Origin: CAYONP01 sp964405335
Lineage (GTDB): Bacteria; Armatimonadota; UBA10988
Reading direction: 5' to 3'
Assembly (NCBI GenBank): GCA_964405335.1
Contig: CAYONP010000160.1
Span: 1-6,099 of the forward strand
Length of the DNA stretch: 6,099 nucleotides
A model generated the notes under the pieces. The model made no database searches. It saw only the letters and a list, made by a program, of their open reading frames with translations, and was not told the DNA's origin. Shown here one piece after another: positions 1-6,007 of the stretch. How positions within the stretch are numbered: position 1 is the first letter of the stretch; the number at the start of each line of letters is the position of its first letter. Made by a program: the position numbers and the translations under genes.

Positions 1-91
1 GGCGTCGGTTGGTAACCGGCGATGCGCGATGCCGACGACTGCCCGTGGCGCCGGTTGGTTACCGGCGATGCGCGATGCCGACGACTGCCCG
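1..91. repeat. Tandem pair of 45-bp hairpin-bearing repeats
   Basis: Bases 1-45 and 47-91 are the same 45-bp unit at a period of 46, differing only at positions 5/51 and 14/60. Each unit begins with a short dyad: 3-21 has 8-bp arms (one T-G wobble) around a GGT loop, and 49-67 has 7-bp arms CGCCGGT/ACCGGCG around TGGTT. Each then carries a 24-bp tail that is identical in both copies (22-45 and 68-91). Inside each unit the heptamer GCGATGC is itself doubled (19-25 and 26-32; 65-71 and 72-78). The array lies beyond the stop of the last minus-strand gene and no credible gene overlaps it. It resembles intergenic REP-type palindromic elements, but I do not recognise a named family. It may continue beyond the left edge. 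Confidence 0.8.
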
Positions 92-110
92 GCGCCAAGG
101 GTCCGACCGC

Positions 111-129
111 CGCCGGTTGCCAACCGGCG
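111..129. repeat. Third, partial copy of the hairpin; possible terminator stem
   Basis: This stretch is a near-perfect palindrome with arms CGCCGGTT (111-118) and AACCGGCG (122-129) around a GCC loop. It matches the dyads at 3-21 and 49-67 in arm sequence, but the 24-bp tail found in those two copies is absent. It lies 31 bp past the stop of the UbiA-like gene in the direction of transcription. It could form an RNA hairpin at the end of the minus-strand operon. No T-tract follows on the minus strand, so a canonical intrinsic terminator is not supported. Reading it as a degenerate member of the repeat family is at least as likely. Confidence 0.6.
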
Positions 130-160
130 CTACGGTGGGCGGCCGGGCCGGCGACCGCCG

Positions 161-1069
161 CTACCGCAGCAGGTCCACCATCCCCGCCGCCAGCAACACG
201 AACCCCACCACCGCATTGAGGGTGAAGAACGCCGTGTTGACGCGCCGCAGGTCGTCGGGCCGGACCAGCAGGTGCTGCCACAGCAGCAGCCCCGCGGTGA
301 CCAGCACGCCAACGCCGAAACTCGCTCCCAGACCCGCATCGCCCGCGATGGTGGCGACCAGCAACGCGACCATGGCGGCGTGGCTCGCCCGCGCCGCGTG
401 GAGTGCCGGGCCGATGCCGAACCGCGCCGGCAATGAACGGATCCCGGCCCCGCGGTCGAACTCGACATCCAGCGTGGCGTAGAGGATGTCGAACCCGCCG
501 ACCCAGAGCATCACCGCGCCGGCCAGCGCATAGGGCCCCAGCATCGGCGGCAGCAGGCCGGTCACCGCCACCCAAGCGCCCAGCGGCGCGATGCCCAGTG
601 CCAGCCCGACGAACCAGTGGCAGAGCAGCGTGAAGCGCTTGGTCAGGCTGTAGCCGAGGGTGATCAGCAGCGCCAGGGGCACCAGCCGCAGGGCCAGTTC
701 GTTGAGCTGCGCCGCGGCGAAGACCAGCGCGCCGACACCGATCAGGACGAAGCCGATGTAGACCCCGCGCCCGACCTGCCCCGCCGCCAGCGGCCGCGCG
801 CGGGTGCGCGGGTTGCGCGCATCGATGCCGCGGTCGACCAGTCGGTTGAAGCCCATCGCCGCCGTGCGCATGCCGATCATGGCAATCAAGTTCAGGATCA
901 GCTCGAGCCAGTTCGGCCACGGCCGCTCGCGCAGACCCCGCTCGGCCTGCCAGGCGCAGCCCATCAGCACTCCAAGCAGCGCGAAGGGCAGGGCAAACAG
1001 GCTGTGCTCAAGCTTGATGTCGCGCACGAAGGCGACGATCTCGAAGCCGAACGGGCGCCGCTGCTTCAC
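161..1069 (-). CDS. UbiA-family polyprenyltransferase, MqnP-like
   Basis: This 302-residue integral membrane enzyme should transfer a polyprenyl chain from polyprenyl diphosphate to an aromatic acid in quinone synthesis. The first Asp-rich motif is NRLVDRGID (residues 75-83), the family's NxxxDxxxD. The second is DVEFD (201-205) in a YATLDVEFDRGAG context. A YSLTKRFT segment lies at 140-147. These Mg-diphosphate-binding motifs sit among several hydrophobic segments, and the length is normal for the family. The N-terminal IKLEHSLFALPFALLG and the flow MRTAAMGFNRLVDR resemble the UbiA-like group that includes MqnP of the futalosine menaquinone pathway more than classical UbiA, so 1,4-dihydroxy-6-naphthoate is the likelier acceptor; this subfamily call is inference. 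The start is GTG, three bases after the ubiX stop, with a GAGGAGGAG ribosome binding site inside the end of ubiX, so translation is probably coupled. A 4-hydroxybenzoate prenyltransferase (UbiA) is the alternative. Confidence 0.88.
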   Translation of the reverse strand: MKQRRPFGFEIVAFVRDIKLEHSLFALPFALLGVLMGCAWQAERGLRERPWPNWLELILNLIAMIGMRTAAMGFNRLVDRGIDARNPRTRARPLAAGQVGRGVYIGFVLIGVGALVFAAAQLNELALRLVPLALLITLGYSLTKRFTLLCHWFVGLALGIAPLGAWVAVTGLLPPMLGPYALAGAVMLWVGGFDILYATLDVEFDRGAGIRSLPARFGIGPALHAARASHAAMVALLVATIAGDAGLGASFGVGVLVTAGLLLWQHLLVRPDDLRRVNTAFFTLNAVVGFVLLAAGMVDLLR

Positions 1070-1072
1070 CGC

Positions 1073-1687
1073 CTACTCCTCCTCACCGCCCCAATGGTAG
1101 GCCGCGGGCCGGCTCAGGTCGAGGTGCTGAAGGATGCGGTCGACCACCGACTGCAGCACCGCATCGACCGTCTCGGGCCGGTGGTAGAAGCTCGGGCAGG
1201 CCGGCAGCACGATCGCTCCCGCCTCGGTCAAAGTCGTCCAGCCGCGCAGGTGGATCAGGCTCAGCGGCGCCTCGCGCGGGACGACAATCAGCCGCCGGCG
1301 CTCCTTCAGGCAGACGTCGGCGGCACGCTCGATCAGCGTTTCGGCCAGGCCCGCCGCGATGCGGCCAATCATCCCCTGGCTGCACGGCACGATCACCATC
1401 GCGTCGTAGGCGTTGGAGCCGCTGGCGAACGGCGCGTCGTAGTCCATCAGGCCATAGGCCCGCAGCCGGTGGCCCGCCGGCACCGTTACGCCGTCGAGCA
1501 GCAGCTCGGGTTCGAGCCGCCCCTGGCCCAGGCTGAGCCCCAGCTCATGGGCGATGACCCGCGGCGCCAGGCGCGAGAAGACCACCGCCACCTCACGCAC
1601 CTGCGGCACCACCGCCTGCAGCAGCAGCGCGGCATAGCGGCTGCCCGAGGCGCCCGAGACGGCGACGACCAGGCGGTCCGGCGGCAT
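1073..1687 (-). CDS. ubiX: UbiX-family flavin prenyltransferase
   Basis: This 204-residue protein is a flavin prenyltransferase. The family joins a dimethylallyl group to FMN, making the prenylated-FMN cofactor of UbiD-type decarboxylases in quinone synthesis. It has a Rossmann-like flavodoxin fold with no signal peptide, so it is cytoplasmic. Family motifs in order are SGASGS (11-16), FASGSN (87-92), PCS (101-103), RAADVCLKERRRL (121-133), PREAPLSLIHL (137-147) and PSFYHRP (165-171). Residues known from memory to matter in Pseudomonas UbiX (S15, E49, R139, E140, Y169, R185) appear here as S14, E48, R138, E139, Y168 and R184, so it should be active. The ATG has a GGAG site six bases upstream. 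The secretin stop is 60 bp upstream and the prenyltransferase starts 3 bp downstream. No UbiD partner is in the window. If the neighbour is MqnP, this gene would correspond to the UbiX-type MqnM. Confidence 0.95.
   Translation of the reverse strand: MPPDRLVVAVSGASGSRYAALLLQAVVPQVREVAVVFSRLAPRVIAHELGLSLGQGRLEPELLLDGVTVPAGHRLRAYGLMDYDAPFASGSNAYDAMVIVPCSQGMIGRIAAGLAETLIERAADVCLKERRRLIVVPREAPLSLIHLRGWTTLTEAGAIVLPACPSFYHRPETVDAVLQSVVDRILQHLDLSRPAAYHWGGEEE
1076..1084 (-). promoter_or_regulatory. Ribosome binding site of the UbiA-like gene inside the ubiX end
   Basis: On the minus strand the last codons of ubiX (Glu-Glu-Glu) read GAGGAGGAG, a strong Shine-Dalgarno sequence six bases before the GTG start at 1069. 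It decides the start of the prenyltransferase, and it ties that gene's translation to ribosomes finishing ubiX. Confidence 0.8.
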
Positions 1688-1697
1688 GAAGCGCTCC

Positions 1698-1714
1698 GGC
1701 CCGCGGCGCGGGCC
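1698..1714 (-). promoter_or_regulatory. GC-rich hairpin directly before the ubiX ribosome binding site
   Basis: GGCCCGCG (1698-1705) and CGCGGGCC (1707-1714) are perfect 8-bp inverted arms separated by one base; a realistic RNA stem would be 6 bp with a 5-base loop. On the minus strand the 3' arm abuts the GGAG ribosome binding site of ubiX (1694-1697). It occupies the short gap between the secretin stop and ubiX. It could attenuate read-through or modulate ubiX translation. There is no T-tract, so it is not a standard terminator, and chance in very GC-rich DNA is a real alternative. Confidence 0.35.
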
Positions 1715-1747
1715 CGAGGGCTATGATACGTCAACCGCCCGCGGTGG

Positions 1748-3616
1748 TTAGGGCAAGCGGTGGTCGGACACCCGCCCCCGGGGGCGCACCCCCGCGCCGG
1801 CCACCGTCGGCGCCGGCCCGGCCTGGCCGTCCGGCTCGCCGGTCAGCTCGCCGGCGCGGTCGAAGATCAGGCTGCCGGCATACTGCCCATCGTCGCCGAG
1901 CACATGCGGCACCACTAGGATCACTACCTCACGGTCCTGCTGCTGCGTCTCGCGGCTGCGGAACAGGCCGCCGATGATCGGCAGGTCCCCGAGCAGTGGG
2001 ATCTTGCGCCGGATTTCGCGCTCCATCTGTTGCAGCAATCCGCCGATCGCGATCGGCTGACCGTCACCGACGCGGATCGTCGTCTGCGCCGTGCGGCGGG
2101 TGATGATCGGCAGGTCGTTCGCCCCCTGGCCAATCACGTCGGCCACCTCGGGCTTGATCTCGCAGGTCACCTGGCCGTCGTCGCGCGCCACCCGCGGCTT
2201 GATGGTCAGGCTGATCGGCGCCTCGATTACCTCCAGATTGACGTACTCGAAGCCGACCCGCCCGCTGGTCAGCTCAAAGTACTGCTCGAGCTGCACGCTG
2301 AACATCGCCTCGCGGCCCTCCTGCGTGACCACCCGCGGGCTGGCCAGCACGCGCGCCTTGTCGTGCTGCACCAGCCACAGCAGGCGATAGAGCACCGCCT
2401 CGGCCGCGTCGACATAGGTGATGATGCCGGTACCCGTGTCGATGCCCACCGGATGGTCCCGCGCCGCGATTTCGAACGCCTCCATGTCGGCCCGGCTGAC
2501 ATCGACCACCAGCGCCTCGAGCAGCAACTGCAGCGGCGGCACGTCCATCGCCCGGATCTGCGCCGCCGCCTGGGCCACCAGCCGCGGCCGGCCGGTCACC
2601 AGGCAGCGGTTGCCCAGCGTGTCGAAGGTCACCAGCGGCTTCATCGCCTCGGGCAGCAGGCTGCCCACCTCTTCGCTATCGATGTAGTTCAGCTCGACCA
2701 GCTCCGTCGTTCGGCCCTCGTCGGTGAGCAGGCCGTCGAGCCGCCGGACCTCGGCCTCGACCGCGGCGGCCAGCCGCTCGGGCGCGACGATGACCACTCG
2801 GTCACTCGACTCGTGCGCCCGCACAAAGGCCGCCAGCGCCGGCGGCAGCAGCGCCACCAGCTCTGGGCCCGAGGCCTGCTCGAGCGCCACCACCCGCGCG
2901 ACCACCTGCCGGTGGTCCAGCGCCTCGACCCACGCGCGCACCTCGGCGATGCGGCTGGCCGAGCCGGTGACCAGCAGTCGCCCGCCCGCCTCGTCGATCT
3001 GAACCAGCTCGCTGAACGCCGGCGGCAGCAGCGCGGCCAGGCCCGGGATTTCGAGCAGTGAGACGTCGATCACCTCGGTCCGCGTCGACGGCGCCTGCAC
3101 CGCCGGCCGCTGCACATCGAGCGCGCGAATCGCCTCGCGGATCTTCTCCAGCAGTCGCGGCGGAGCAGTTAAGATCAGCCGCTCGCTGGCCGGATCGACC
3201 TTGACCAGCCGGGCGAACAGCTCACTGAGCAGCGGCAGCACCTCGTCGGGCCGCAGGTGCAGCAGGCTGAACGGCTCGGTCACCGCGATGCGGGCAAAGC
3301 TCGGCAGGCTCGGGTCGAGCGAGGTGACCAGATAGACGCCCTCCTCGACCTCGGCCCAGACATACCCGCCGGCGAGCAGGATCAGGTCGAGCGCACGCTC
3401 GAGCGGCGCCTCTTTGAGCTCAAGGGTGACAAACCCCTGGACCGACTCATCGGGGATGATGATCGCCCCGGTCTGCGCGGCCAGGTCGCTCAGCGCCTGG
3501 CGCACGTCGGTGTCGAAGAAGACGTTGGAGAAGGGCGGATACTCCCGCGCCGGCGCCTCATCGGCGAGCGCGCCCACGGTGGCCAGCGCGGCGAGGCAGA
3601 GGATTCGAGCCAACAT
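1748..3616 (-). CDS. Secretin (GspD/PilQ superfamily outer-membrane channel)
   Basis: This 622-residue protein is predicted to multimerise into a gated outer-membrane pore of the type II secretion / type IV pilus class. Residues 1-18 form a signal peptide (cleavage near ALA|DEA). Residues 30-98 resemble the STN/N0 domain (NVFFDTDVRQALSDLAAQTG). Four NolW/N1-like repeats follow at about 117-168, 182-236, 240-295 and 303-359, each ending in a helix such as REAIRALDV. The core at about 362-571 has ASPRVVTQEG (425-434), a GDGQPIAIGGLL segment (517-528) and the hallmark KIPLLGDLPIIGGLF (538-552), then VILVVPHV (565-572). The last 50 residues are Gly/Pro-rich with no pilotin-binding domain I can recognise. 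The ATG start is set by the signal peptide; the ribosome binding site is weak (GGGG, five bases away). It follows the Ig-like gene by 46 bp. No ATPase, platform protein or pilMNOP genes adjoin it, so the cargo or system is unknown. Confidence 0.95.
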   Translation of the reverse strand: MLARILCLAALATVGALADEAPAREYPPFSNVFFDTDVRQALSDLAAQTGAIIIPDESVQGFVTLELKEAPLERALDLILLAGGYVWAEVEEGVYLVTSLDPSLPSFARIAVTEPFSLLHLRPDEVLPLLSELFARLVKVDPASERLILTAPPRLLEKIREAIRALDVQRPAVQAPSTRTEVIDVSLLEIPGLAALLPPAFSELVQIDEAGGRLLVTGSASRIAEVRAWVEALDHRQVVARVVALEQASGPELVALLPPALAAFVRAHESSDRVVIVAPERLAAAVEAEVRRLDGLLTDEGRTTELVELNYIDSEEVGSLLPEAMKPLVTFDTLGNRCLVTGRPRLVAQAAAQIRAMDVPPLQLLLEALVVDVSRADMEAFEIAARDHPVGIDTGTGIITYVDAAEAVLYRLLWLVQHDKARVLASPRVVTQEGREAMFSVQLEQYFELTSGRVGFEYVNLEVIEAPISLTIKPRVARDDGQVTCEIKPEVADVIGQGANDLPIITRRTAQTTIRVGDGQPIAIGGLLQQMEREIRRKIPLLGDLPIIGGLFRSRETQQQDREVVILVVPHVLGDDGQYAGSLIFDRAGELTGEPDGQAGPAPTVAGAGVRPRGRVSDHRLP

Positions 3617-3662
3617 ACCAACCCCGCTTTCTACCTCGCCCTCCAGAGCACGCGCAGCTGTA

Positions 3663-5333
3663 TCACCCCGCTGGTGGGTCTACGGTGGGGGGTGGAGCCT
3701 GCTCAGCCTCAGCGACGATCTCGAGCGCCAGAGCACCGACGCTATCGGTCAGCAACCGGATCCGGCACTCGGAAGCAGCGCTGGCTTCAGCGTACCTCAT
3801 CACCGCCCGCAGCACGTAGGTGCCAGGCTCGATACCGTCGAGTGGAAGAACACCGCCGAATCGCGGAAGTCCGAGGGGGAGTATCCGCGTGCCGCCGCCC
3901 TCCATGTCGGCCCTGCGCACGATCTGACCGCGTGTGTTCAGCAGCTCAAGGGTTGCGCTGGGCACCCAGTGCACGGTGCCCGTGTTTGCGAATTGAGCCG
4001 TCACGGACAGCCGCCCGTCCGCGCCGAGTGTCGGTTCAATGCCCGCCGGATGGGCACTCGGCTCGGGCTGCAAGCGCTGGTTACGCACCACGATGGACGC
4101 CTGCGCCGCTCCGGCCGCAGTGCCGTCTGTGTGCGTCGCCACCACGAGCAGCGTCCCGTAGAAGAGCGGCAGGCTCGGCACTTCGGCCGGCATGTCCAGT
4201 TCGATCCGCAGGTTGCGCTGCCCGCCGGCCGGCAGCTCGAGCTCACTCGGTGTCGCGCGGACCCATCCGGCGCAGGTGAATTCCGTGCCTCGACGTTCGC
4301 CGATGGCATGGCCCTCAAGGCCGGCGGGAGTTGCGCAGGTGGTGGTCAGCTTCACAGGCGCCTCGCCAGTGTTGGTGACCGAGAGAATGGTCGATCGTCG
4401 TCCACCCGGCACGCCCTCTAGCACCAACTCACCCGGTTCAATGACCAACGAGACATCCGCGTGGACGTCGGTGACTGTGGCATCACCGACGAAGTCGAGC
4501 ACATCCGAGCGTCGTTCACGCAGCCGACCACCCACCGCCAAGGCGGTGTCCACCCGGTACTGCCCTGTGGGCAGCCGACGCTGAATGTCGGCAACCAGGT
4601 TGATCCGCGCACCCGGCAGGAGCGTTCGCTCCCGCAGCGGCGCCGAGGTCAAACGCCGCCAGTTTCCAGCGACGTTGCGCAGGACGGTGAGCTCGCCAGC
4701 AACGCGCTCGATGGACTCGCCCTCGTTGGCAACAACCATCGAAGCCTCGGTGGTGGGGCGTGCGCCGGATCTCGCAGGTACATCGAGGAGAGCGCCACCG
4801 TGATTCACGACTCGTTGCATTGGTACCGGGCCATCGATGGCGATGAGGATTGGCACCAGCCCACGTAGTATGATCCCCACGCCGGCCCCGCGCGCTGGAA
4901 CAGTCTCGACAATCAGAGCTGCGGAGTAAGAGCCCCTGGCAGCCTTCGGCACCGCGATGCGCACGTCTATTTCGGTTGCGCCGCCTGGCTGGAGGGCGAT
5001 CGTCGGGGGTGTGACGGTGGCCCACGAGCAGGCGGACCTCGCCGACCATTCCGTGGCCGAATCGGACTCGGAGGCAAACGCTGTCCAACCGCCCGTCTGA
5101 CTGTGGGCCAGAACGAGGCAGCTTGTTCGTAGTCTCAACTCGCCCTGTTCGGCAGTGTTACGCACCCCAACAGATGCCGCGATGGTGGTTCCGGCCGGTC
5201 CTCGTAACGCAAGGCTCGTCGGTCTGACCATAAAGCTCTGGCCGGCGGCCTCACCGGCCAGCACCAGCGCGAGCGCAACCGGCACAAGTGAGTTGCGACC
5301 GCGCTTCTGCGCTCCAAGGTGGCCTGCGGTCAT
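3663..5333 (-). CDS. Exported protein with four Ig-like domains in A-B-A-B order
   Basis: I do not recognise this 556-residue protein as a named family. A charged N-terminus followed by LVPVALALVLAGEAAG (15-31) is a signal peptide, so it works in the periplasm or on the surface. The mature part is almost entirely beta-strand-like. Residues 34-165 (A1) and 297-418 (A2) align: a V.P..L.L.G opening, an NT.E..V.L.T.C strand, a second Cys, a TP....L..GG turn and a closing Y..L.V strand. Cys pairs are C72/C102 and C333/C354. Residues 190-283 (B1) and 431-529 (B2) also resemble each other (AN.G..., then TGQYRVDTAL and PGTYVLRAVM). The A domains recall PapD-like chaperones and other Ig-like modules, which is a weak resemblance only. 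The ATG at 5333 has GAGGAG seven bases upstream and gives a complete signal peptide; the open frame continues upstream to 5525 only through the gap and low-complexity block. The secretin follows 46 bp later, probably in the same operon. The tail is Pro-rich (PPPTVDPPAG). Confidence 0.88.
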   Translation of the reverse strand: MTAGHLGAQKRGRNSLVPVALALVLAGEAAGQSFMVRPTSLALRGPAGTTIAASVGVRNTAEQGELRLRTSCLVLAHSQTGGWTAFASESDSATEWSARSACSWATVTPPTIALQPGGATEIDVRIAVPKAARGSYSAALIVETVPARGAGVGIILRGLVPILIAIDGPVPMQRVVNHGGALLDVPARSGARPTTEASMVVANEGESIERVAGELTVLRNVAGNWRRLTSAPLRERTLLPGARINLVADIQRRLPTGQYRVDTALAVGGRLRERRSDVLDFVGDATVTDVHADVSLVIEPGELVLEGVPGGRRSTILSVTNTGEAPVKLTTTCATPAGLEGHAIGERRGTEFTCAGWVRATPSELELPAGGQRNLRIELDMPAEVPSLPLFYGTLLVVATHTDGTAAGAAQASIVVRNQRLQPEPSAHPAGIEPTLGADGRLSVTAQFANTGTVHWVPSATLELLNTRGQIVRRADMEGGGTRILPLGLPRFGGVLPLDGIEPGTYVLRAVMRYAEASAASECRIRLLTDSVGALALEIVAEAEQAPPPTVDPPAG

Positions 5334-5340
5334 TCGGGCA

Positions 5341-5346
5341 CTCCTC
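5341..5346 (-). promoter_or_regulatory. Ribosome binding site that fixes the Ig-like gene start
   Basis: The minus strand reads GAGGAG followed by seven bases and ATG (5331-5333). Together with the signal peptide that begins there, it rejects the longer open frame starting at 5525. Confidence 0.8.
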
Positions 5347-5356
5347 GGCAAGTGGT

Positions 5357-5435
5357 GGGGGGGGGGGGGGGGGGCCCCCCCCCACCCCCCCCCCAGCCCC
5401 CGAAGCCCCCCCCCCAAAACCCAGAAAAAACCGGC
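5357..5435. other. Low-complexity G/C homopolymer block, probable assembly artefact
   Basis: Eighteen Gs (5357-5374) run straight into C tracts of 9, 10, 5 and 10 bases, then A-rich CCAGAAAAAACCGGC and the Ns. Nothing else in the window looks like this. Read on the minus strand, T-rich sequence decays into long G runs, which resembles the poly-G tail of failed two-colour sequencing reads. The G tract meeting a C tract suggests two such contig ends joined together. A real G-tract next to a terminator cannot be excluded. No gene is supported here. Confidence 0.75.
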
Positions 5436-5445
5436 NNNNNNNNNN
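5436..5445. other. Assembly gap (ten Ns)
   Basis: Ten undetermined bases separate the small beta-rich gene from the Ig-like gene. The round number suggests a scaffolder's placeholder, so the true distance is unknown and the linkage of the two sides depends on the scaffolding. Confidence 0.95.
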
Positions 5446-5464
5446 AGGAGGGCGGAGCCCTCCT
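5446..5464 (-). terminator. Terminator-like hairpin after the small exported gene
   Basis: AGGAGGGC (5446-5453) and GCCCTCCT (5457-5464) are perfect 8-bp arms around a three-base loop, about 42 bp after the stop of the small exported gene on the minus strand. The expected T-tract would fall in the Ns immediately after the stem. On the far side of the gap the minus strand does show GCCGG followed by six Ts. This is consistent with an intrinsic terminator, which would also explain why assembly broke here, but the U-tract cannot be joined to this stem from the sequence given. Confidence 0.5.
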
Positions 5465-5506
5465 CCACCACGCGGCTATGCGTCGTCAGCCGCACCCATC
5501 TGCCGC

Positions 5507-5986
5507 TTACAACGGCGTCACCCACATCGGAACGTGGCCCTGATAGAGGCCCGGTTCATCTCCGAACGTCAGCTCTGTTAGCCGTACGTAAAGCGACAGA
5601 ACCCGCATCCGAGTGACGGGATCAGGTATCACCGGCACAAACTGAAAGCCACCCTCAAACCTCGCCGAGTGCGTGCCGAGGATTGTGATGGAGGCTTCAG
5701 CTGGCAGGCTCGCCCCGCCGACCGTCGCGTGATCCAGAGAGATGAGCAGTGGCGCCTTGAGCTCCAACTGGGCGTTGGCCCAGAAGGTGAGCGCGGTGCT
5801 GCCTGCGCTGTTCACCGAACCGGTCACCGACGGCACTGCGTTGTTGAGCGTGATGGAGCTTGGCGATACGATGAGGTCCCAGTACGTCTCGACCGTGACG
5901 TTGACCTGCACGCTCTCATCGGCGCCCAGGACCGGCGGAATCGCCAGGAGGCAGACGCCCGCTGCAGCCAGTATGAGCTTCAGCAA
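5507..5986 (-). CDS. Small exported beta-rich protein, function unknown
   Basis: I do not recognise this 159-residue protein. Residues 1-21 (MLKLILAAAGVCLLAIPPVLG) are a signal peptide with cleavage near LG|AD or LGA|DE, so the mature product is about 137 residues and has no Cys. It is made of alternating-hydrophobic strands: VQVNVTVETYWDLIVSP near the N-terminus, a Ser/Thr/Asn-rich middle (ITLNNAVPSVTGSVNSAGS), and a closing GLYQGHVPMWV strand. Size, export signal and strand pattern fit a pilin-like or coat-like subunit, but this is inference with no diagnostic motif. The start is TTG, chosen because AAGGAG lies six bases upstream and the signal peptide begins exactly there. It follows the possible barrel gene by about 21 bp, and the Ig-like gene lies downstream across the gap. 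GC content is lower than in the quinone genes. Confidence 0.82.
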   Translation of the reverse strand: MLKLILAAAGVCLLAIPPVLGADESVQVNVTVETYWDLIVSPSSITLNNAVPSVTGSVNSAGSTALTFWANAQLELKAPLLISLDHATVGGASLPAEASITILGTHSARFEGGFQFVPVIPDPVTRMRVLSLYVRLTELTFGDEPGLYQGHVPMWVTPL

Positions 5987-5992
5987 TGGTCT

Positions 5993-5998
5993 CTCCTT
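5993..5998 (-). promoter_or_regulatory. Ribosome binding site supporting a TTG start
   Basis: The minus strand reads AAGGAG, six bases, then TTG (5984-5986). It is a near-ideal Shine-Dalgarno sequence and is the reason for accepting a rare start codon here. Confidence 0.75.
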
Positions 5999-6007
5999 GT
6001 CACCGCC

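Noticed and set aside
1..129. CRISPR array or integron attC sites
   Set aside because: There are only two full repeat copies, separated by one base with no spacers, and no attC core motifs or integrase. The hairpin units fit REP-like repeats better.
617..1726. 369-codon plus-strand open frame opposite ubiX and the prenyltransferase
   Set aside because: Its product is low-complexity, rich in Arg, Gln, Ala and His, and mirrors high-GC genes with clear family motifs. Long antisense frames are expected at this GC content.
1723..1728. TATCAT on the minus strand as a -10 box for ubiX
   Set aside because: No -35-like hexamer sits at 16-18 bp; the nearest TTG-type element (TTGCCC) is about 22 bp away. 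It is the only A/T-rich spot in the gap, so a promoter is possible but unsupported.
1773..1786. Perfect 14-bp palindrome CGCCCCCGGGGGCG as an operator
   Set aside because: It lies inside the last codons of the secretin in a C/G-saturated stretch where such palindromes arise easily, and there is no second copy.
2030..3061. 343-codon plus-strand open frame opposite the secretin
   Set aside because: It is the antisense shadow of a well-supported secretin, with an Arg/His/Asp-rich product lacking domains or an export signal.
3257..4421. Two overlapping plus-strand frames of 335-340 codons across the secretin/Ig-like junction
   Set aside because: Both cross the boundary of two real minus-strand genes, have no recognisable motif, and show shadow-like composition.
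5239..5260. 7-bp inverted repeat TGGCCGG/CCGGCCA in the signal-peptide region
   Set aside because: It is inside coding sequence, has an 8-base loop, and is readily explained by Gly/Ala codons.
5357..5374. G18 tract as a G-quadruplex or phase-variable homopolymer
   Set aside because: It adjoins long C runs and an assembly gap, so artefact is the simpler explanation; it also lies outside the credible coding sequence.
5334..5525. N-terminal extension of the Ig-like gene to an upstream start at 5525
   Set aside because: It runs through the ten Ns and the homopolymer block, overlaps the end of the upstream gene, and places the signal peptide about 65 residues inside the protein. The start at 5333 has an ideal ribosome binding site and begins the signal peptide.
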